From PALSA-505 sp963699015 (GTDB lineage: Bacteria > Actinomycetota > Actinomycetes > Streptosporangiales > Streptosporangiaceae), in the NCBI GenBank assembly GCA_963699015.1, contig CAVOSX010000002.1:372001-436000 (forward strand): 64,000 nt of DNA. Reading direction: 5' to 3'. The notes beneath the pieces were generated by a model that worked only from the letters and a program-made list of their open reading frames with translations, was not told the DNA's origin and ran no database searches. Positions 17,581-25,415 of this stretch are shown here, in pieces. Positions within the stretch are counted from its first letter, which is position 1; the number at the start of each line of letters is the position of its first letter. A program made the position numbers and the translations under genes.

Positions 17581-18579
17581 GCACCCATGGGGACGCACGC
17601 CCCGCGGAGCAGTTTCCCGCCATCATCGGGGCAGACCTGTTGCGCCGCCTCGTGACCATGCCAGATGCCATCACGGCGAGCCGCCGCGCCTTCATCGCCG
17701 CGGCCCAGGGCGAGGTCACCGGACCGCTCCGTTCCTCGCTCTCGCGCCAGCGTGTCCTGATCATGCCGGCCGAGCACGCGTCGGGCAGCGCCCTGATCAA
17801 GGTGGTAAGCCTCCAGCAGGACGGCTGGGCGAACGGGCTGCCCAGTATCGGCGGCACGGTGCTGTGGATTGACGGGCCGACCGGGCGGATTTCGGCGCAG
17901 GTGGACGCGGCCGCGCTCACCGCGTTGCGCACCGGGGCGGCCAGCGGCCTGGCGACAGATTCTGCTCGCGGACCCGGCGAGCAGGGTGCTGGCCATGCTC
18001 GGCGCCGGGGACCAGGCGCCGGACCAGGTCGCCGGGGTGTGCGCGGTGCGGCCCATCCGCGAGGTCCGGGTCTACAGCAGGCGGAGCCGGCGCAGCCGGG
18101 AGTTGTGCCAGCTGCTGCAAGCTTCCTATCACGGCATCGCCTTCGCGCCCGTTCCGAGCCCGGAACAAGCCGTTGACGGGGCCGATGTGATCTGCGCCGC
18201 CACCAGAGCCACCACCCCGCTGTTCCAGGCCGCCGACCTCCGGCGCCGGGTGCACATCAACGCCATCGGCGCCTACCGGCTGGACATGAGCGAGATTGCT
18301 CCCGACGTGTTCGGCCGGGCGGACCTGGTCGTCATCGACCAGCTCGATGCGACGCTGGCCGAGGCGGGTGACGTGGTGGCGGCGCTGCACGACGGCCGCC
18401 TGCGGCGCGCGGATCTGGTGGAGATCGGCGCCCTGCTGACCGGCGCGGCCGCCCCGGCGAACGGGGCAGCCCAGCGCGGGCTGACCATCTTCAAGTCCGT
18501 AGGCATCGCCGCGCAGGACTGGTCGGCATGTGAGCTGGCGGTACGGCGGGCCCGCGAAGCAGGCGCCATCCCCGGCTAA
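17577..18579 (+). CDS. Ornithine cyclodeaminase / mu-crystallin family protein, frameshifted near 17962
   Basis: Removing one surplus T at about 17962 gives a 333-residue protein of the ornithine cyclodeaminase/mu-crystallin family (NAD-dependent; members act on ornithine, alanine or related imines). N-terminal features are the ALIKVVSL and GRISAQVDAAALTALRTGAAS segments. The Rossmann glycine motif is VLAMLGAGDQAPDQV, followed by VRVYSRRSRRSRELC, ADVICAATRATTPLF and a C-terminal TIFKSVGIAAQDWSA helix typical of the family. As written, frame one from 17577 diverges after SGLATD, and frame two carries the rest to 18579. The substrate is not assigned. The start overlaps the stop of the short ORF at 17488. 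Confidence 0.8.
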
Positions 18580-18661
18580 GGGCCCGCGCAGGGATGCGGT
18601 CGCCTCGTCGCTCCTCCCGTCGCCGCCCGGCCGCGTCGGGCGCGCGCTGAACGGCGGCGGG

Positions 18662-19390
18662 TCATTCGCTGTAGAACGGGCGCACCTCAATCGCGTGGTA
18701 GCGGGCGATCGGGTGCGTGGCCGCGATTTCGACCGCCTGCTGCCGATCAGCGCAGCTGACGACGTCGATGCCGCCGATGAACTCCTCGGTCTCGATGCCC
18801 GGCCCGGCACTGAGCAGCGTCTGTCCGTCGCGGACGCGGACCGTCGTGGCCGTGTCCGCGCCCGCCAGCGCGCTTCCCAGCACGTGGCGGCCGCGTGCCT
18901 CCAGGTCCCGCCGCCAGGCTTCGCCCTCCTGCGCAACGGCCTCGTCGTCCGGCGGCGCCGCCGGGACTCGGCCCATCCACGTGATCAGCAGGTACGGGGT
19001 GGCCGCCGAGTCGTCCGCCCGCGCGAACGCGGGCACCTTCTCGCCCAGCCGCAGCCCCCCCGTGAACGGCCGGATCTCGAGCGTTTGGAACCAGGACACC
19101 GGGCACTTGGCCGTCACCTCGATCGCCTCGTCGAGGCTGGCACACTCGAGCAGGTCGAAGCCCGCCATGAACTCCTTGGTCTCCGCGAACGGGCCGTCGG
19201 TGACCAGCGTGTGGCCGTCGCGCACGCGCACCGTCGCCGCCGTCTCCGGGAGGTCCAGCTCCCGGCCGAGCAGCCGCACGCCGCGGCGCTCCATCTCCTC
19301 GGCCCAGCCGGGACACTCGCGCTGCATGACCGCCAACTCCTCCGGTGCCGGCAGGCCGTCATTGCAGATGACGAAGACCGCGTACTTCAT
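18662..19390 (-). CDS. Tandem YCII/DGPF-domain protein
   Basis: A 242-residue protein made of two YCII-related modules. Module one (about 1-115) has MKYAVFVICNDG, VRVRDGHTLVTDGPFAETK and an EIRPF end. Module two (about 125-242) repeats the pattern as PYLLITWMG, VRVRDGQTLLSAGPGIETE and EVRPF. DGPF proteins are small ferredoxin-like-fold proteins of poorly known function, often encoded beside ECF sigma factors. Duplicated modules in one chain are less common. ATG 19390 has GGGGAG and GAGG just upstream. In module two DGPF has become AGPG, so the two halves may not be equivalent. Confidence 0.8.
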   Translation of the reverse strand: MKYAVFVICNDGLPAPEELAVMQRECPGWAEEMERRGVRLLGRELDLPETAATVRVRDGHTLVTDGPFAETKEFMAGFDLLECASLDEAIEVTAKCPVSWFQTLEIRPFTGGLRLGEKVPAFARADDSAATPYLLITWMGRVPAAPPDDEAVAQEGEAWRRDLEARGRHVLGSALAGADTATTVRVRDGQTLLSAGPGIETEEFIGGIDVVSCADRQQAVEIAATHPIARYHAIEVRPFYSE

Positions 19391-19603
19391 CTCAGCCTCG
19401 CTCCCCCCAGAAGTAGCGGATGATCGCGTGTTCGCGCGCCGCATGCACGCGCTGGCTGCCCTGCCGGCGGGTGTGCTTCATGTCGCCATCCTTCGGTCCG
19501 GATCTGGTGCTTACACCCCGACGACGAACGGGAACCGCGCAGAGGACATCCCGGCAGCGGGATCGTGTCTCACCTGCTCCAGGTGAAGACCCGGCCACTC
19601 TGC

Positions 19604-19810
19604 CTAGCCGACAGCGAGGATCATTTCGGAGGCCTTGATCACTGCAGTGACTTCGCTGCCCACGGCCAGACCGAGATCCTCGACCGCTTCCAGGGTGATG
19701 GATGCGACCAGGCGTGTCCCGTTGGCGTCGAGTTCGACGTTGGCAATTGCTTCACCCCTGGTGATGGCGGTGACCCGGCCCGGAATCTGGTTTCGCGCAC
19801 TCAGTCTCAT
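19604..19810 (-). CDS. Molbindin-like TOBE domain protein
   Basis: A 68-residue single TOBE/Mop domain: MRLSARNQIPGRVTAITRGE, then ANVELDANG, TRLVASITLEAVEDLGL and GSEVTAVIKASEMILAVG. Mop proteins assemble as hexamers and store molybdate or tungstate in the cytosol. The length fits exactly. No molybdate transporter genes are seen nearby. Confidence 0.88.
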   Translation of the reverse strand: MRLSARNQIPGRVTAITRGEAIANVELDANGTRLVASITLEAVEDLGLAVGSEVTAVIKASEMILAVG

Positions 19811-19929
19811 CTAGCTCCCGTCGTTGATCAAGATGTGCGGCATGTCGCTCAGGGCTGGCCCCTTTGTCCGGCTCCGAGACTGGCGGCGCTGCGGCCAGTC
19901 ACCATGATGACCGCGCTGTCATGCTCCCG

Positions 19930-20095
19930 CTAGTGGGCTGGCCTGCTGTCATCGCTGCGCAGCCGGGCTTCGGAGGGAGATATCCCGTACCGGGCGCGGA
20001 AGGTCCGCGTGAAGTGCGGCATGTCATGGATACCCCAGCGGCCGGCGATCCGGCTGATGGAGTCTGCGGCCGACCCAGGGGACCGCAGCGCGGCG
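19930..20095 (-). pseudogene. C-terminal remnant of an AraC-family regulator
   Basis: Reading the minus strand to the stop at 19930-19932 gives SISRIAGRWGIHDMPHFTRT followed by FRARYGISPSEARLR. That is the second helix-turn-helix of AraC/XylS regulators, in which A-x-x-x-G and F-x-R-x-F-x-x-x-x-G-x-S-P are conserved. No open sensor domain precedes it, and the frame upstream of about 20095 no longer resembles the family. It is therefore a truncated regulator between the molbindin and ABC exporter genes. Confidence 0.6.
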
Positions 20096-20179
20096 CGACC
20101 AGGCGCACGGCTTCCCGTTCTGACCCTCGGCGGAATCCGGGATTTCCGCTCCTGCCAGGCCTACGCGGCGAGCCAGGGC

Positions 20180-21994
20180 CTACGCGGCGAGGCCGGCGTA
20201 GCGGCCGTTGTCGGCGATGAGGCTGGTGTGGTCGCCGGCTTCGACGATCTGGCCATGATCCAGGACGACGATCTGGTCGGCGTTCCGCACGGTTGAAAGC
20301 CGGTGCGCGATGGTGATCGTGGTGCGCCCTCGGGCGAGGTTGTCGAACGCCTGCTGGACGGCGCGTTCGGTTTCGGTGTCCAGGGCGCTGGTGGCCTCGT
20401 CCAGCACGAGCACGCGCGGGTTGCGCAGCAGGGTCCTGGCGATGGCGATGCGCTGCTTCTCGCCGCCGGAGAAACGATGCCCGCGGGAGCCGACCATGGT
20501 GTCGTAGCCGTCGGGCAGCCCGGCGATCAGGTCGTGGATCTGGGCCGCGCGCGCGGCGTCCTCGATCTCGGCGTCGGTGGCCTCGGGCTTGGCGTAGCGC
20601 AGGTTCTCCCGCACCGTGGTATGCAGCAGGTAAGTGTCCTGGCTGACCACGCCCACGACGGCGGCGAGGTCGGCAAGTCTCATGTCGCGGATGTCAGTGC
20701 CGTCGATGCGGACACTGCCGCTGGTGGGGTCATACAGGCGGGCGATCAGCGCGGCCAGGGTGGTCTTGCCCGACCCGGTCTCGCCGACCAGGGCGAGTGT
20801 GCTGCCGGCGGGCACGTCGAGGTCGATGCCGGCCAGTGCCGGCCGGTCGGAGCCGGGGTAGGTGAAGCCGACGCCGGCCAGGCGGACGTGCCCGGTGACC
20901 CGGGCCGGGTCGATCTCGGCGGGATGGGCGGGATCCTCGATGTCCACGGGCAGGTCCAGGTACTCGAAGATCCGCGCGAACAGGGCCAGCGAGCTGATCA
21001 CGGAGACGCTGGTGCTGAGCAGCCCGGTTATCGGCCGGAAGAGGTTGTTCTGCAGCGTGGTGAAAGCGACCAGGGTGCCGATGGTCATGACGCCGGCGGT
21101 CACCGGCAGGCCGGCCGCGAGGTAGATGGCCGCGGGGATCGCGGCGAAGATGATGCTCATCGAGGCCATCCGCCAGCGCCCGGCCAGCTGGGAGCGCAGT
21201 TCCAGGTCGATCAGGCGGACCGAGGATGCGGTGAACCGCTGAATCAGGGTCGGCCCGGTGCCCATGGTCTTGGCCAGCTGGATGGCATTGATCGACAGGC
21301 CTTCCTCAATGCTGACGTTGAGGTTGGCCAGTTCGCGTTGCTGCTCGGTGGTGATGGCCCGGCGCATGCGGGCAACCTTGCGGCTCAGGTAGATGGCCGG
21401 AGGCATGACAACCAGCGAGATGAGGGAGAGCCGCCACGACATGGCGACCATGGCGACGGCGGTGGCTACCGTGGTGGTGAGGTTGGAGGCAATGGAGGTC
21501 GCGGTCGAGGTCACCACGGATTCCATCCCGCCGATGTCGTTGTTGATGCGGGACTGGACCTCGCCGGAGCGGGTGCGGGTGAAGAAGGCGATCGACTGGC
21601 GCTGCAGGTGACCGAAGACGCTGGTGCGCAGCTCGTGCATGACCTGCTGGCCGACCTTGGTGCTGATCCAGGTCTGGATCACCCCGAAGGCCGAGCTGAT
21701 GGCGGCGATCCCGATCATGCCAGCGACCAGCACGACGAGCAGCCGCAGGTTCTTGTCCGGCAGGGCCGTGTCGACGATCGCGCGGAGCAGGAACGGCGAG
21801 GCTACCGTGACGACGGAGGAGGCGGCGATGATGACGGTGACAAGCGCCATCTGCCAGCGATAAGGGGTGAACAGCCGCCCGATGCGGCGCAGCGACACGT
21901 CGCGCGCCTGCGCCTTCTCCGCGGCCGTGACCGTCTGCGTGCCGCGGGTCCGGCCGGCGCGGCTGGTGTCTCGATTCGTAGGTGTCGATACCAA
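20180..21994 (-). CDS. ABC exporter, fused permease and ATPase (MsbA/MDR type)
   Basis: A half-size exporter of about 604 residues. A six-helix membrane domain (about 30-310) starts FTPYRWQMALVTVIIAAS and contains FFTRTRSGEVQSRINND and the intracellular loop with TMGTGPTLIQRF. The nucleotide-binding domain has Walker A LVGETGSGKTTLAAL, a Q-loop in VVSQDTYLL, the signature FSGGEKQRIAIARTLL, Walker B VLVLDEATSALD and the switch histidine in TIAHRLSTV. It should work as a dimer exporting lipids or drugs. The frame is open far upstream, but the divergent MarR gene and palindrome limit the true start; TTG 21994 is my best guess. Regulation by the neighbouring MarR protein is likely. Confidence 0.88.
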   Translation of the reverse strand: MVSTPTNRDTSRAGRTRGTQTVTAAEKAQARDVSLRRIGRLFTPYRWQMALVTVIIAASSVVTVASPFLLRAIVDTALPDKNLRLLVVLVAGMIGIAAISSAFGVIQTWISTKVGQQVMHELRTSVFGHLQRQSIAFFTRTRSGEVQSRINNDIGGMESVVTSTATSIASNLTTTVATAVAMVAMSWRLSLISLVVMPPAIYLSRKVARMRRAITTEQQRELANLNVSIEEGLSINAIQLAKTMGTGPTLIQRFTASSVRLIDLELRSQLAGRWRMASMSIIFAAIPAAIYLAAGLPVTAGVMTIGTLVAFTTLQNNLFRPITGLLSTSVSVISSLALFARIFEYLDLPVDIEDPAHPAEIDPARVTGHVRLAGVGFTYPGSDRPALAGIDLDVPAGSTLALVGETGSGKTTLAALIARLYDPTSGSVRIDGTDIRDMRLADLAAVVGVVSQDTYLLHTTVRENLRYAKPEATDAEIEDAARAAQIHDLIAGLPDGYDTMVGSRGHRFSGGEKQRIAIARTLLRNPRVLVLDEATSALDTETERAVQQAFDNLARGRTTITIAHRLSTVRNADQIVVLDHGQIVEAGDHTSLIADNGRYAGLAA

Positions 21995-22061
21995 GAAGTT
22001 CTCGATTCTGTCGGATGGGGCTCGCGCTCGGCTGCGCGTGCCCCGGAAGGGAAGGGCACTT

Positions 22062-22078
22062 ATTGAGGTTACCTCAAT
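22062..22078. promoter_or_regulatory. Perfect palindrome, probable MarR operator
   Basis: ATTGAGGTTACCTCAAT is a perfect inverted repeat with eight-base arms around one central T. It lies between the divergent ABC exporter and MarR genes, in a locally AT-rich stretch. A MarR dimer repressing both divergent promoters from such a site is the usual arrangement in this family. Confidence 0.75.
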
Positions 22079-22115
22079 ATGAGGATACAACAGGAGATGC
22101 TGGTACTCTATTCCG

Positions 22116-22562
22116 GTGTCCCAGGATCGCGGCGCGGCGAACCCACGCGACTCGGGCGGTGACGAGACGCTGGCAGAAGCTTTCAGGTCCGTCGCACGCC
22201 AGCTGCGCGAGACGTCCCAGGACTTCCTGGCCCCCTGGGACATCAGCCCATCCCAGCTGCGCGCTCTGCGCGTGCTGATGCGCCACGGTGCGATGCGCCT
22301 GTCGGAGCTTTCGGGCCATCTGCACATCGCTGCGCGCTCGACCACCGAGGTCGTCGATGCCCTCGAATCGCGGGGCCTGGTCGAGAGGCGGCCCGATCCC
22401 GGCGATCGGCGGGCCACCCTGGTCGAGGTAACCGAGCAGGGCGCCGGCGTCCTTGACGCGATTCGGCTGGCACGCGGAACGCAGACCGAACGGGCCTTCG
22501 AACGACTCAGCCGGACCGACCGTGGTCACCTTGCCCGAATTCTCCGCAAGCTCCGTGATTGA
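22116..22562 (+). CDS. MarR family transcriptional regulator
   Basis: A 148-residue winged-helix regulator: DISPSQLRALRVLMRHGAM, then RLSELSGHLHIAARSTTEVV (recognition helix), and a wing with DRRATLVEVTEQG. It is expected to act as a dimer and to release DNA on binding a phenolic or drug-like ligand. It is divergent from the ABC exporter, with the palindrome at 22062-22078 between them. GTG 22116 is the only sensible start in frame, although AGGAG at 22092-22096 lies unusually far upstream (19 bases), so initiation may be weak. Confidence 0.9.
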   Translation: MSQDRGAANPRDSGGDETLAEAFRSVARQLRETSQDFLAPWDISPSQLRALRVLMRHGAMRLSELSGHLHIAARSTTEVVDALESRGLVERRPDPGDRRATLVEVTEQGAGVLDAIRLARGTQTERAFERLSRTDRGHLARILRKLRD

Positions 22563-22606
22563 CCCGGCCGCTCCGGCAATCACGTAAACCCGCCCCAGTC
22601 CCCCCT

Positions 22607-22658
22607 CCGGCCTGAAAGGCCGGCCTCCCCCAGCCCGATATGACCGCCTCCCGGCGGT
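22607..22658 (+). terminator. Two adjacent hairpins after the MarR gene
   Basis: CCGGCCT-GAA-AGGCCGG (22607-22623) and ACCGCC-TCCC-GGCGGT (22643-22658) are perfect stem-loops in the gap after the MarR stop. Neither is followed by a long T run, which fits high-GC actinomycete terminators. Confidence 0.6.
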
Positions 22659-22816
22659 GAAAGGGGCCGGGCCCACACTGGCGTGCCCGATGGGGCCGTC
22701 CGGCCCCTGCCGCCAGGCTCCGGCCGGGCTGACGCTGGGTCTACTGCTCCGCCGCCTAGGCGGGACCGGCGGCGACCGCCGCAGAACTGACCACATGAAC
22801 GATGAGGGGAACAATC

Positions 22817-23185
22817 ATGAACAAGCGCATTCTCGCCCTGGCCGGGGCAGCCGCCCTTGCCGTGCCGCTGGCCGCCTGCAGCTCCGGGCCGCCCAGCCCG
22901 CCCTCGGTTCTCCAGGCCGACGGATACAGCCACATCGTCAGCCAGTCCAGCCTGGCCGCCTTCGGCGGCATCCTGCCGCAGCAGGACAAGCGGTACGTCT
23001 CCGGCTACGCCGTGGGATACAAGCCGGACGGGCAGGCCGAGGCAGTCATCATCGTCACCCAGGCCGGCGCGGCCACGATAACGCCAGCTCAGCTCGCCAG
23101 CGGATACCACGGCGTGCACATCAGCCTGTCCGGCGACGTGGTGCGCATGACCGGCACCGTGAGCCAGTTCAGCCAGCTGCCGTGA
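22817..23185 (+). CDS. Small secreted lipoprotein
   Basis: A 122-residue lipoprotein. The signal peptide MNKRILALAGAAALAVPLAA ends at a lipobox LAAC, so the cysteine should be lipidated and the mature protein held on the outer face of the membrane. The mature part is a small domain with YVSGYAVGYKPDGQAEAVII and LSGDVVRMTGTVSQF; I do not recognise its family. AGGGGA lies six bases before ATG 22817. It is the first gene of an overlapping three-gene operon. Confidence 0.75.
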   Translation: MNKRILALAGAAALAVPLAACSSGPPSPPSVLQADGYSHIVSQSSLAAFGGILPQQDKRYVSGYAVGYKPDGQAEAVIIVTQAGAATITPAQLASGYHGVHISLSGDVVRMTGTVSQFSQLP

Positions 23186-23319
23186 TGACCGGCATCCTGC
23201 ACGCGACGTCCCCGGCGTCCTGGCCGACCTGGCTGGGCCGGACCGACCTCGCCGTCCTGCTGGGCGCGCTCGCCGCCTGCTCGGCCGCCGCCTTCTCCGG
23301 CAGGAGGAACGGGTCATGA
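23185..23319 (+). CDS. 44-residue single-pass membrane protein
   Basis: A 44-residue ORF whose ATG overlaps the stop of the lipoprotein gene (TGATG) and whose TGA overlaps the ATG of the next gene (ATGA). It carries one hydrophobic segment (LAVLLGALAACSAAAF) followed by a basic end (SGRRNGS), consistent with one membrane helix, cytosolic C-terminus. The double overlap argues for a real, translationally coupled gene despite its size. AGGAGG near its end (23302-23307) can serve the following gene. Confidence 0.6.
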   Translation: MTGILHATSPASWPTWLGRTDLAVLLGALAACSAAAFSGRRNGS

Positions 23320-23954
23320 TAGCGATCATCATCTGGTTCGCCGGAACGTGCCTGGCCGGGTGGATCGGCCACCGCAAGGGCATGACCAGCCTGGGCTGGG
23401 GCCTGGGCGCCGTGTTCGGCATAGCCGGGGCGGTCATCATCGCCTGCATCCCGCGGAGGTTCACGCCAGTCTGGCAGGGCTGGATGCGCAGGCTGCACGG
23501 GCGGGGCCGCATCATCGGCGGCGGTGTCCTACTGCTGGCCTGGATGCTCGTCCCGTCGATCTCGCACAACGGGGTGTCTATCGCCCAGGAGCACGCCGAG
23601 TGCCAGTCCGGGCTGGCACTCGCGCAGGCGTTCGACCCGAGCATCGGGGGCAATTGCGGCGACGTCAGTACCTTCTACACGTTCCTCACCCTCGCCGCCG
23701 TGGCGGGGCTGCTGCTGGTGCTGTGGGGCGCATGGACGGCGTGGGGTGCCACGCTGGTGGAGCAAGGCCGGAAGTTCAGCGCCACCGCCCGCCCGCCCCC
23801 CCCGCAGCCCCAGCAGTCTCCGCCTCCGGTACCGCAGCCCCCGGCACCGGCCTGCACCTGCGGGGCCGAGTACGGGCCCGGTGACGTGTTCTGCGCCAGA
23901 TGCGGCAGGCCTCTCGACGAGGTCAGAGCCGGACCGGGACGTGCTCGCCGATGA
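23316..23954 (+). CDS. Membrane protein with C-terminal zinc ribbon
   Basis: A 212-residue membrane protein. Hydrophobic segments at about 1-18, 25-44, 65-85 and 120-143 anchor it. A Pro/Gln-rich linker follows, then a zinc ribbon with the pairs C-x-C (ACTCGAEYGPGD) and C-x-x-C (FCARCGRPL). The small extracytoplasmic loop carries two cysteines that could form a disulfide. It is the third gene of the overlapping lipoprotein operon, so these proteins may form an envelope complex, but the function is unknown. The tail runs close to the next frame at 23980. Confidence 0.7.
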   Translation: MIAIIIWFAGTCLAGWIGHRKGMTSLGWGLGAVFGIAGAVIIACIPRRFTPVWQGWMRRLHGRGRIIGGGVLLLAWMLVPSISHNGVSIAQEHAECQSGLALAQAFDPSIGGNCGDVSTFYTFLTLAAVAGLLLVLWGAWTAWGATLVEQGRKFSATARPPPPQPQQSPPPVPQPPAPACTCGAEYGPGDVFCARCGRPLDEVRAGPGRARR

Positions 23955-23979
23955 GCGGTGATGCACCGGTGAACATCGG

Positions 23980-24321
23980 ATGAAGAAGCTCTGCCGGGTG
24001 TTGTGGCCGCGTCCCCGCGAGATTTCAATGCTTAACGCGACCCCGCAGGACAACTACCTGCAGGCAATCGCTGCGGTGAACGGCGGCCAGGACGCCTGGG
24101 CCGTCGGGGACAGCGTTTCGCCCGCGACCACCAATGCGGCTTCGCTGATCGAATACGGCTCTGCCGCCGGCAACTGGACGACGGTTCCCAGCCCGGACCC
24201 GGGCGACGCGAACAACGGGAACACCATCCTGGATGGCATCCTGGCCCTCAGCAGCGGCAACATCTGGGCCGTCGGCACCTACGGCGGAATGCGGACACTG
24301 ATCCTGCATCACACCGGCTGA
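23980..24321 (+). CDS. Short propeller-repeat protein or fragment
   Basis: A 113-residue ORF carrying about two units of a repeat seen in large actinobacterial secreted proteins: AIAAVNGGQDAWAVGD, then NWTTVPSPDPG, and ILALSSGNIWAVGTYG. Full-length relatives usually have a signal peptide and six or more units; this one has neither, starting MKKLCRVLWPRPREIS. It is probably a fragment of a longer gene. It ends 16 bases before the left tRNA-Ala-like repeat, so truncation by an integration or deletion event is plausible. Confidence 0.5.
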   Translation: MKKLCRVLWPRPREISMLNATPQDNYLQAIAAVNGGQDAWAVGDSVSPATTNAASLIEYGSAAGNWTTVPSPDPGDANNGNTILDGILALSSGNIWAVGTYGGMRTLILHHTG

Positions 24322-24337
24322 CGGCCGAGCTTCACGC

Positions 24338-24370
24338 GGAGCTAAGGGGAGTCGAACCCTGACCTCTTGC
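24338..24370 (-). repeat. Left tRNA-Ala 3'-end fragment (att-like scar)
   Basis: On the minus strand these 33 bases match the 3' strand of the anticodon stem, variable region, T arm and acceptor end of tRNA-Ala. They equal 53976-54009 except for one missing C in the T stem. With no 5' half and a broken T stem it cannot be a functional tRNA. A 3' tRNA copy in this form is the typical footprint of tyrosine-recombinase integration. Confidence 0.7.
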
Positions 24371-24440
24371 TTGCGGAAACCCGGCCGGGCGCGTCAATCT
24401 CCTTTGTGTTCGTATCATGCCGGCAGAAAGGCCGCAGGCG

Positions 24441-25145
24441 ATGTTCGACCCCGGTACGCACGGCAGTGGCCCAGGGGAAATCTCCCCAGACGGCTCGGCG
24501 GTCGAGCTCTATGCCAGGCTGCCGGAAAACCACGCTGCCGCCACCATGATTCACAAGGCGATCCCGGCTGCCGCCACGGTCCTTGAGCTCGGCGCGGGAA
24601 CCGGCCGGCTGACCCACCCGCTGCTGGCACTCGGCCACTCCGTGGTGGCCGTGGACGTCTCGGCGGGAATGCTCGCGCGCATCAACGGCGCGCGGACCAT
24701 ACGCGCCAGGATCGAAGAGCTTCAGCTGGATGCGGAGTTCGACGCGGTGCTGCTCATGTCCTATCTGATCAATTACGGACAGCGCGAGGAGTTCCTGCGC
24801 ACCTGCCACCGCCACGTGACCCCCGGCGGTCTGGTGATCCTGCAACGCGAAACACCGGAATTCCACGACACCGCCGGACCCCGGACATGGTCGCATGACG
24901 GTGTCGATTTCCGCATGTACGACGTCTCCCACCCCGAGCCGGACGTCGTGACGGCTACCATCGAATACCGCATCGGCGACGCCACCTGGACGCACTCTTT
25001 CACCTCCAGGCACATCGCGGATGAGGACCTTCCCGGCCTGCTCGGCGGCGCCGGCCTTCGGTTCGACAGGTTCCTCGACCAGGAACACGGCTGGATCGCG
25101 GCCCGACGAGCAGAGCCGGATGGCTCCGCCTGCCACCGAGCGTGA
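24441..25145 (+). CDS. Class I SAM-dependent methyltransferase
   Basis: A 234-residue Rossmann methyltransferase. Motif I is TVLELGAGTGRLTHPLLALG, the acidic end of strand 2 is VVAVDVSAGMLARI, and motif IV-V is FDAVLLMSYLINYG followed by TPGGLVILQRE. The C-terminal half with WSHDGVDFRMYDVS and FTSRHIADEDLPGLL resembles small-molecule methyltransferases. The substrate is unknown. ATG 24441 is preferred over 24417 because AAAGG lies upstream at good distance. It lies immediately inside the left tRNA-like repeat. Confidence 0.82.
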   Translation: MFDPGTHGSGPGEISPDGSAVELYARLPENHAAATMIHKAIPAAATVLELGAGTGRLTHPLLALGHSVVAVDVSAGMLARINGARTIRARIEELQLDAEFDAVLLMSYLINYGQREEFLRTCHRHVTPGGLVILQRETPEFHDTAGPRTWSHDGVDFRMYDVSHPEPDVVTATIEYRIGDATWTHSFTSRHIADEDLPGLLGGAGLRFDRFLDQEHGWIAARRAEPDGSACHRA

Positions 25146-25415
25146 CTTCAGCAGCGCAGGCAGACCGGTCCCGCCATGCCGAGCCACCGATCTGCAGGCC
25201 CTTGTGATCGCTGGAAAGCCGTGGTGGGAGTGGTCGCGGGTGCCGCCAAGGCGTACCGAACTCCCCATTCGGCGCGCCTCGTCTGCAAACGGTCACCGAT
25301 CGTCGGCGTAGCGTTTCCCTGCCTGCTTGATGGTGGCAGATGATGGTAAGGGCCGGTCTGCGTACAGTGTGTCCAGGCTCTGTTCGCCGGGTGCTGGCCG
25401 CCGGACGGGCAGGGC

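Noticed and set aside
20303..22066. A 587-codon open frame antisense to the ABC exporter
   Set aside because: Sense strand has all ABC motifs; the antisense product is Gly/Asp/Arg-rich low-complexity sequence.
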